NCBI GenBank assembly: GCA_964351495.1
Contig: CAYGOC010000011.1
Span: 5,555 to 69,554 of the forward strand
DNA length: 64,000 nt
Reading direction: 5' to 3'
DNA from: CAYGOC01 sp964351495
GTDB lineage: Bacteria > Chlamydiota > Chlamydiia > Chlamydiales > SM23-39
A program made the position numbers and the translations under genes. How positions within the stretch are numbered: the stretch's first letter is position 1; each line of letters starts with the position of its first letter. The notes below the pieces were generated by a model. That model ran no database searches. It saw only the letters and a list, made by a program, of their open reading frames with translations, and had not been told where the DNA came from. Below are positions 59,526 through 64,000 of the stretch, one piece after another.

Positions 59526-60365
59526 ATGTCTTACATAGATCCAAGGGCATTTGTAGAATCAGGCGCAAAGATAGGACCCGGTGTAACTATAGAAGCGTTT
59601 GCTGTGGTGAAAAAAAAGGTTACCTTGAAAGAGGGAGTTACGATTAAATCGCATGCTTACATCGATGGAAATACAACAATAGGAGAAAATACTACCGTTT
59701 GGCCGGGGGCTAGTATTGGAACCAAAACGCAAGACTTGAAATTTCAAGGAGAAGAAACTTTTGTAGTTATAGGGAAAAACTGTGAGATTCGAGAGTTTGT
59801 AACGATTAATTCTTCTTGTCACGAGGGTTCTGTGGTGAGTATTGGAGATGAATGTTTAATCATGGCCTATTGTCATATAGCTCATAATTGTCATTTGGGT
59901 AAAAAAGTGATTATGTCTAATGGGGCTATGTTAGCGGGTCATGTTACCATAGAAGATTATGCTATCATTGGGGGGATGACGCCGATTCATCAACATTGCA
60001 GAGTTGGTTCTTACGCTATGGTAGGGGGTTTTAGTCGTATTTCTAAAGACATTCCTCCTTATACTCTAGGCACGGGTTCTCCTTACAAACTAGGAGGCCT
60101 AAATTTAGTCGGACTAAAAAGGCATAGCTTCCCTTTAGCAGTAAGACAATCTTTAAGCAAAGCGTTTCGTCTTACCTTTAGGAGGGGGCTACATCTACAA
60201 GAAGCGCTTTCTTCTATAGAGTCAGAAATAGAGCCTATTGCTGAGGTAAAGCATTGGATTGATTTTTGCAAATCAAGTAAACGGGGGCTTATTTGTTTAG
60301 AAGGAGTTACCAAGCAAAAAGTTTCTTCTGATTTTGAGGAGTTTTTAGAAGAAGAGATGGTCTAA
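59526..60365 (+). CDS. lpxA: UDP-N-acetylglucosamine O-acyltransferase
   Basis: First enzyme of lipid A synthesis; left-handed beta-helix trimer. The first two thirds consist of hexapeptide repeats (IGPGVTIEAFAVVKKKVTLKEG, IGENTTVWPGASIG and following), with the catalytic His in CHIAHNCHLG and the acyl-ruler region MSNGAMLAGHVTIEDYAIIGG; the C-terminal third is helical. Length 279 is standard. TGTTTC before ATG shows no strong ribosome site (AAAGTGG is nearest). It is followed after 7 bases by fmt. Confidence 0.97.
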   Translation: MSYIDPRAFVESGAKIGPGVTIEAFAVVKKKVTLKEGVTIKSHAYIDGNTTIGENTTVWPGASIGTKTQDLKFQGEETFVVIGKNCEIREFVTINSSCHEGSVVSIGDECLIMAYCHIAHNCHLGKKVIMSNGAMLAGHVTIEDYAIIGGMTPIHQHCRVGSYAMVGGFSRISKDIPPYTLGTGSPYKLGGLNLVGLKRHSFPLAVRQSLSKAFRLTFRRGLHLQEALSSIESEIEPIAEVKHWIDFCKSSKRGLICLEGVTKQKVSSDFEEFLEEEMV

Positions 60366-60372
60366 TCTTCTT

Positions 60373-61302
60373 ATGAAGCTTGTTTTCTTTGGCACTCCTT
60401 ATTTTGCAGTATCTGTTTTAGAGTATCTTATAAACGCTCCCTTTTCTATAGAAGCTGTTGTTACAAGGCCTGATAAGCCTCAAGGCCGTTTTTTACAAAG
60501 TAGTTTCAACCCTATCAAGGCCTTTCATCAAGAAAAGCTTTCTTGTCCTCTTTTTCAACCTCAAAAAGCATCAGATCCTCTTTTTTTGCAAAAGCTAAGA
60601 GAAATCAAGGCAGACTGTTTTGTGGTTGTGGGTTATGGGCAGATTCTTGTACAAGAACTGCTACAGATTCCTCCTAAAGGGTGTGTTAATGTGCATGCTT
60701 CGTTTTTGCCTAAGTATAGAGGGGCAGATCCTATGAGGCGGGTTCTTTTGGAAGGGGAGAAGAAGACGGGGGTGACTATCATGGATATGGTAGAGGAGCT
60801 CGATGCGGGGGATATCTATATGCAAGAAGAGGTTTCTATCCCTATAGATATGAATTTTACTTCTTTGCAAGATAGGCTCATCCAAGTGGGTTCTCCTCTT
60901 TTGGTAAAAACTCTTTTGAAAATACAGGAAGGAAAAGCGGTCAAAAAAAAACAAGATAGCGCCCTTTCTAACTATGCAAAAAAAATAGCCCCTATAGAAA
61001 GGGAGATTTCTTGGAATTTTCCTGCGGAGAAAATCCATAACCAAATTCGGGCTTTTTCCAAAGTGCCGGGTGCTTGGAGCTGGATTTTTATGGGGGAAGA
61101 AAAAAAGAAAATAAAAATTTTAGCTTCTGAAATCGTAGAAAAAGAGGGAGCCCCCTCTGAGATTGTAGAAAAAACAAAAAAAAGTCTTACAGTCGCTTGC
61201 AAAACAAAATCTTTAAAGCTTGTAACTGTGCAGCTTGAAGGGAGAAAAGAGATGCCTGTAGCCTCCTTTTTAGCAGGGGTAAAAGAAAATTTTTTGTTCT
61301 AA
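60373..61302 (+). CDS. fmt: Methionyl-tRNA formyltransferase
   Basis: Formylates initiator Met-tRNA using 10-formyltetrahydrofolate. The 309-residue protein has VFFGTPYFAVSVLEYL at the N terminus, the catalytic segment VNVHASFLPKYRGADPMRRVLLEGEKKTG with Asn, His and the Asp in MVEELDAGDIYM, and the C-terminal OB-like domain (NQIRAFSKVPGAWSW). ADPMRR replaces the common APIQRA after the SLLPKYRG motif, a small divergence. The 3' end of the gene (from 61206) is duplicated at 62196-62292, where it forms a fragment. The stop is 76 bases before the first Inc-like gene. Confidence 0.96.
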   Translation: MKLVFFGTPYFAVSVLEYLINAPFSIEAVVTRPDKPQGRFLQSSFNPIKAFHQEKLSCPLFQPQKASDPLFLQKLREIKADCFVVVGYGQILVQELLQIPPKGCVNVHASFLPKYRGADPMRRVLLEGEKKTGVTIMDMVEELDAGDIYMQEEVSIPIDMNFTSLQDRLIQVGSPLLVKTLLKIQEGKAVKKKQDSALSNYAKKIAPIEREISWNFPAEKIHNQIRAFSKVPGAWSWIFMGEEKKKIKILASEIVEKEGAPSEIVEKTKKSLTVACKTKSLKLVTVQLEGRKEMPVASFLAGVKENFLF

Positions 61303-61358
61303 AACTAGCTCTTGTTACTAAAGAAAAGCCGTAGTAAAATAGCCTCCTTTAAATCTTA
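61206..61358 (+). repeat. Direct repeat, copy 1: fmt 3' end plus promoter
   Basis: 153 bases identical in length to 62196-62348, offset exactly 990, with five substitutions and no gap by my reading (148/153). It contains the last 32 codons of fmt with stop and the promoter of the following gene. It is the original copy, since it belongs to the intact fmt. Confidence 0.93.
61312..61340 (+). promoter_or_regulatory. Promoter of the first Inc-like gene
   Basis: TTGTTA (61312-61317), 17 bases, TAAAAT (61335-61340), ten bases after the fmt stop codon. Both elements and the spacing fit a sigma70/sigma66 promoter, and the start codon lies 38 bases downstream. The same promoter is found in the duplicated segment. 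Confidence 0.65.
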
Positions 61359-61378
61359 ATTGTAGGCAGAGGGTTCTT

Positions 61379-62086
61379 GTGTTGGATTTGAATGTTGTTT
61401 CGGAAGCTCGAAGGATGGGTTACTCTTCTTTTTCAGAGAATAGGAGTTTTGTAACTGATTGTTATAATGAAATGGTAATTTCTTTGATTGTTGTTCGGCT
61501 ATCACTTTCAAATGTAAATTTCCTAGCAAAAGGTGCAAAGCTTGCTAAACTTTGGGAAGAGTGTTCTGAAGGAAGGCTTTATAGGGATCGCTTAAAACAC
61601 TTCTTGTCTGTGGTGGAGACGGCAAGGTTTGCAAGTGGCAGTGTTAAGTTTTCTCAGGGGGTTCTTGCTTCTGTAATTAGATTAAATAGTGGTAGGATTA
61701 GGGGTTTGACACAGGTTTTTTGCTTCTTCCCTTCCGTAAAAACCGTTTCTGAGTTTGTAGGGGATGCTGTTGGTGCAGCGAAATTTTTTGGAGTGACTCC
61801 TGCTTGGGGTGAACCTGTCTCCAAAATAGCTGACGTTGTATACTATGTAATGGACGTTAACGATTTTAATATATCTTCTCAGTCGTCGAGATTAAATAAG
61901 TTAGTGGATGTAACAAAGGTTATTTGCTCTTTAGTTGTAGCTGTTTTTAAGGCGATTGAGTTTTTCTATGCTGTAAATATTGTAGCTCCTGCCACTGTTA
62001 CTGTGATAGCTTTGACTGGAGCTGTCGCTAGTTTTTCTGCTGCCTATTTTGAAAATAGGAAGATAGTGCTGAAAGCTCTCTCCTAA
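61379..62086 (+). CDS. Inc-like protein, first of a paralogous pair (CT529/Cap1 position)
   Basis: A 235-residue protein with GTG start at 61379 after GCAGAGGG. It is a clear paralogue of the next gene: shared ARxMGY near the N terminus, FLSVV/CLSVI near the middle, GDAV followed by KFFGVxPxWxxPVS and ADVxYY, and a C-terminal CSLxVAVFKAxEFFYA followed by a second hydrophobic segment (TVTVIALTGAVASFSAAY). These two hydrophobic lobes of about 20 residues with a short gap form the bilobed pattern known from chlamydial inclusion membrane proteins. It stands immediately behind fmt, the place of CT529 (Cap1) in C. trachomatis, whose hydrophobic part is also C-terminal. Identity with Cap1 is not obvious, so homology is inferred from position and architecture. 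Confidence 0.6.
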   Translation: MLDLNVVSEARRMGYSSFSENRSFVTDCYNEMVISLIVVRLSLSNVNFLAKGAKLAKLWEECSEGRLYRDRLKHFLSVVETARFASGSVKFSQGVLASVIRLNSGRIRGLTQVFCFFPSVKTVSEFVGDAVGAAKFFGVTPAWGEPVSKIADVVYYVMDVNDFNISSQSSRLNKLVDVTKVICSLVVAVFKAIEFFYAVNIVAPATVTVIALTGAVASFSAAYFENRKIVLKALS

Positions 62087-62135
62087 GCTAACCCGTTTCT
62101 TAAGGTAAAAACCCCGTTTTTTCAGGTCGGTTTTT

Positions 62136-62195
62136 ATAAAGCATAAAATTGAAAAATGGGCCCCTTTTCTGTGAAAAAGTTATTTTTCGTCTTTT
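62136..62195 (+). pseudogene. Remnant of the 5' end of the SLBB gene (duplicate)
   Basis: Bases 62136-62159 repeat 63257-63280 exactly (24 bases), and 62163-62195 repeat 63303-63336 almost exactly, i.e. the upstream region and first codons of the SLBB gene at 63297. Some 20 bases between the two blocks are lost here, including its ATG. The fragment is fused at 62195/62196 to the copy of the fmt 3' end: the junction of the tandem duplication. Confidence 0.85.
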
Positions 62196-62348
62196 AAAAT
62201 CTTTAAATCTTGTAACTGTGCAGCTCGAAGGGAGAAAAGAGATGCCTGTAGCCTCCTTTTTAGCAGGGGTAAAAGAAAATTTTTTGTTTTAAAACTAGCT
62301 CTTGTCACTAAAGAAAAGCCGTAGTAAAATACCCTCCTTTAAATCTTA
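62196..62348 (+). repeat. Direct repeat, copy 2: fmt 3' fragment plus promoter
   Basis: Second copy of 61206-61358 (148/153 identical). It holds a fragment of fmt, last 32 codons with the TAA stop at 62290-62292, but no gene start, and the promoter copy at 62302-62330. The fragment cannot be translated as part of fmt. Confidence 0.93.
62302..62330 (+). promoter_or_regulatory. Duplicated promoter of the second Inc-like gene
   Basis: TTGTCA (62302-62307), 17 bases, TAAAAT (62325-62330). One change relative to copy 1 (TTGTTA to TTGTCA) makes the -35 closer to consensus, so the second gene may be expressed more strongly. Start codon 36 bases downstream, after AGGAGA. Confidence 0.65.
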
Positions 62349-62365
62349 CAATATAGGAGAAAAGT

Positions 62366-63154
62366 ATGGCAGTTCAAATAGGTGCTATGGGTGCTATGGG
62401 TGCTCAAGCTCGGGATATGGGATATACGTTAGATCCAAGAAATCTTACAGCAACAATTCGTAATGAAGGGGTCCTTTTGTGTCTGATTTTAGAAGAATTG
62501 TTTTCTAAGGTTGCTTTTTTGGCAAGGATTCTAAAACTCGGAAAAGCAGCAGAAACTATTTGTGAGGGAAAGGAGTACCGGCTTCGTTTAGGAAATTGTT
62601 TAAGTGTCATAGGTGTTACAAAGTTTGTCTTTGGTGATATGGTGAATCTTTCTAAAGGGACTTTGAAAACTCTTCAAGACAGGCGTGTTCATTTGCCTTC
62701 CGTAGCAGGTGCTTCTGATACTTTGGGGGATGCTGTGAGTACCTTGAAATTTTTTGGAGTGGTTCCTCCTTGGGCCGGTCCTGTCTCTACAGGAGCTGAT
62801 GTAATATACTATGCTGCAGAACTGTATAATAAGACTTCTGTTTCAGTCCTTTCTAGCGTGGTAAGAGGGGAAAATATTTCTAACAGAAATATTTCTATGG
62901 AGCAACTAACAAATGTAGTGAGAATTGTATGTTCTTTGGCTGTGGCTGTTTTTAAAGCTCTGGAGTTTTTCTATGCTGCAAGTCCCTTTCTTGTAGCTTC
63001 TTCTACGGTTGCTATGACAGCTCTTGTAGGGGCGGTAGCCGGTGTTGCCACTTCTTATCTAAAAGAAAGAGAGAGGGTGTCTAACGAGGTGACCCATTGG
63101 AATCTTGAAAATCAAAGGGGTCTACAAGTACAGCTTTTACAAATAGAAGAGTAG
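62366..63154 (+). CDS. Inc-like protein, second of a paralogous pair (CT529/Cap1 position)
   Basis: A 262-residue protein starting at ATG 62366, six bases after AGGAGA. After a Met/Gly/Ala-rich start (GAMGAMGAQARDMGY) it follows the same plan as its neighbour: helices with LGNCLSVIGVTKF, the GDAVSTLKFFGVVPPWAGPV and GADVIYYAAE blocks, then CSLAVAVFKALEFFYAASPF and a second hydrophobic lobe (VAMTALVGAVAGVATSYL) ahead of a charged tail of about 30 residues that the first copy lacks. I estimate roughly a third identity between the two by eye, with an insert of about ten residues before the first lobe here. A perfect terminator follows. Function presumed host-interaction, from the hydrophobic pattern and the fmt-linked position; not proven. 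Confidence 0.6.
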   Translation: MAVQIGAMGAMGAQARDMGYTLDPRNLTATIRNEGVLLCLILEELFSKVAFLARILKLGKAAETICEGKEYRLRLGNCLSVIGVTKFVFGDMVNLSKGTLKTLQDRRVHLPSVAGASDTLGDAVSTLKFFGVVPPWAGPVSTGADVIYYAAELYNKTSVSVLSSVVRGENISNRNISMEQLTNVVRIVCSLAVAVFKALEFFYAASPFLVASSTVAMTALVGAVAGVATSYLKERERVSNEVTHWNLENQRGLQVQLLQIEE

Positions 63155-63228
63155 ATTTAACTTAAGCCTTTCTATTTGTTTAAGTTTTTTGCTCAAAGAA
63201 ATAGGAGTTTAAAGTTCTAGCTGCAAAA

Positions 63229-63255
63229 AGCCCGCTTTTTTAGGCGGGCTTTTTT
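63229..63255 (+). terminator. Intrinsic terminator after the second Inc-like gene
   Basis: AGCCCGC (63229-63235) pairs with GCGGGCT (63244-63250), seven perfect pairs, loop of eight mostly T, followed by TTTTT. The equivalent place after the first copy (62109-62135) keeps only a decayed stem. Confidence 0.85.
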
Positions 63256-63296
63256 CATAAAGCATAAAATTGAAAAATGGTAAGCTCTTTTGAGAA

Positions 63297-63770
63297 ATGA
63301 GTCCTTTTTCTGTGAAAGAGTTATTTTTCGTCTTTTTTGTAACCGGCTGTTTGGTTACCTTTTCTCTTTTATCGTGGGCTTATAGCTCTGTTTTTTCTAT
63401 CCCGCTTCCTAAAAAAATTTGTATAGAAGTAAAGGGGGCTGTCAAAAATCCGGGAAAATTTTATGTATATCCAGGAACTTTTCTGCAAAAGGTAGTGCGA
63501 AAAGCCAAACCGGTAAAAGATGCGGAATTCCTTTTTTCTAAAGAAGAGTTGGTTTGTAAAAGCTCTACTATTTATGTTCCTTTTCGAAAAAATATTTGTG
63601 TATATGTTTCGGGAGCTTTAGAAAATCCCGGTAAGTTCGAGCTGCCTTTAGGAAGCAATATGGAAGCTCTTTTGCCGTTTTTAAAACTAAAAAAAGGAGC
63701 GCTTGTAAAAAAAGGTCAGCGTAAAAAAATTTTAAAACAGGAAGAAGAGATTCAAATCTCTCTTGAATAA
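63297..63770 (+). CDS. Membrane-anchored protein with two SLBB-like repeats
   Basis: A 157-residue protein with an N-terminal TM or signal segment (LFFVFFVTGCLVTFSLLSWAYS, residues 9-30) and two soluble-ligand-binding beta-grasp units: CIEVKGAVKNPGKFYVYPGTFLQ near 42-64 and CVYVSGALENPGKFELPLGSN near 101-121. Such V-x-G-A-V-x-N-P-G motifs occur in ComEA-like and polysaccharide-export (Wza) proteins, where they bind sugars or DNA, usually on the periplasmic side. This protein has nothing else, so it probably acts as a small periplasmic binding module; the partner is unknown. The first ~14 codons and the leader are copied at 62136-62195 as a remnant. Confidence 0.75.
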   Translation: MSPFSVKELFFVFFVTGCLVTFSLLSWAYSSVFSIPLPKKICIEVKGAVKNPGKFYVYPGTFLQKVVRKAKPVKDAEFLFSKEELVCKSSTIYVPFRKNICVYVSGALENPGKFELPLGSNMEALLPFLKLKKGALVKKGQRKKILKQEEEIQISLE

Positions 63771-63774
63771 CCAA

Positions 63775-64000
63775 GGCTCTTTTGGGAAAAGCTTTTTAGG
63801 TCCTTGTATTAAATTCTGATCTGACTTACTCTGTTTGCATTACCTTGAAGGTAGAAGAGCTGGACTTTAAGTTCTAAAAGCTCTTCCTGAAAGAAGTGTT
63901 TTTACTGCCAAGGATTTTTTTGTTTTCAGGGCAAGATAGAAGTTTTTTTAAGAGATAGCTGCTGATTTTGTACTTCAAACCACGGTGAGTGAAAACAGAA
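63775..64000. other. 226 bases to the window end, no gene recognised
   Basis: I see no convincing reading frame, RNA or terminator in this stretch. In C. trachomatis the ribosomal protein operon (rplC, CT528) begins after the CT529 position, so its promoter region may lie here and the gene just beyond the window; nothing in the sequence confirms it. Confidence 0.3.

Noticed and set aside
62109..62135. Terminator after the first Inc-like gene
   Set aside because: The place corresponds to the perfect terminator at 63229, but the stem has only four continuous pairs left here, so it is probably inactive.

Overview
The window is a continuous stretch of an AT-rich bacterial chromosome that belongs to the phylum Chlamydiae, most likely one of the amoeba- or invertebrate-associated families rather than Chlamydia itself. 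The evidence is the gene content: an Euo-type regulator, a UhpC sugar-phosphate antiporter, a fused SecDF of 1463 residues, a Tsp/CT441-type protease, RsbU and RsbW proteins, and blocks of gene order that match Chlamydia trachomatis as I remember it (eno-rsbU; mutL-pepP; tsp, gltX, euo, recJ, secDF, uppS, cdsA, cmk, plsC; trxA, spoU, mip, aspS, hisS, uhpC, dnaE, bamD-like, lptE-like, rsbW, dacF; lnt-lpxC-fabZ-lpxA-fmt). Genes that C. trachomatis lacks (TrkH/TrkA, an OPT transporter, a glycosyltransferase-like protein) argue for a relative with a larger genome. Species cannot be told from sequence alone here.

Layout. 1-5.4 kb: a large unknown protein, then trkH-trkA and an isochorismatase-fold protein on the minus strand. 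5.5-7.8 kb: a glycosyltransferase-like gene, tRNA-Arg(ACG) butted directly onto a metallo-beta-lactamase-fold gene, and a 2-Cys peroxiredoxin. 7.8-15 kb: eno, rsgA, an rRNA methyltransferase, rsbU, cca and a MOMP-like outer membrane protein. 15.1-19.4 kb: mutL, pepP and a PhoR-like kinase. 19.4-24.7 kb: a pseudopilin pair, an OPT transporter, two enzymes and a very small lipoprotein. 24.7-38.6 kb: gltX-tsp, euo, recJ, secDF, then uppS-cdsA and a fused cmk-plsC gene. 38.6-53 kb: thioredoxin, tRNA methyltransferase, reduced Mip-like protein, aspS-hisS, uhpC, dnaE, BamD-like and LptE-like envelope proteins, rsbW, and a D,D-carboxypeptidase. 53-61.3 kb: ksgA, a SurA-like chaperone, rsmB, a DoxX-like membrane protein and the lipoprotein/lipid A cluster lnt-lpxC-fabZ-lpxA-fmt. 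61.2-64 kb: a tandem duplication holding two diverged paralogues with an Inc-like hydrophobic tail, then an SLBB-type protein.

How the genes work together. Much of the window serves the cell envelope: precursor lipids (uppS, cdsA, plsC), lipid A (lpxC, lpxA, fabZ), lipoprotein maturation (lnt), export and outer membrane assembly (secDF, SurA-, BamD- and LptE-like proteins) and peptidoglycan trimming (dacF). A second theme is translation (gltX, aspS, hisS, fmt, cca, tRNA-Arg, rsgA, four RNA methyltransferases). RsbU, RsbW and Euo are components of the chlamydial developmental-cycle control. I see no insertion sequence, prophage, CRISPR array, rRNA or replication origin.

Most interesting part. 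Immediately after fmt, where C. trachomatis carries CT529 (Cap1, an inclusion membrane protein), there are two paralogous genes. They arose by a tandem duplication that also copied the 3' end of fmt with a promoter and the 5' end of the following SLBB gene. The copied flank is still 148/153 identical, while the two proteins have diverged to roughly a third identity, which suggests fast-evolving host-interaction genes or recombination that keeps the flanks alike.
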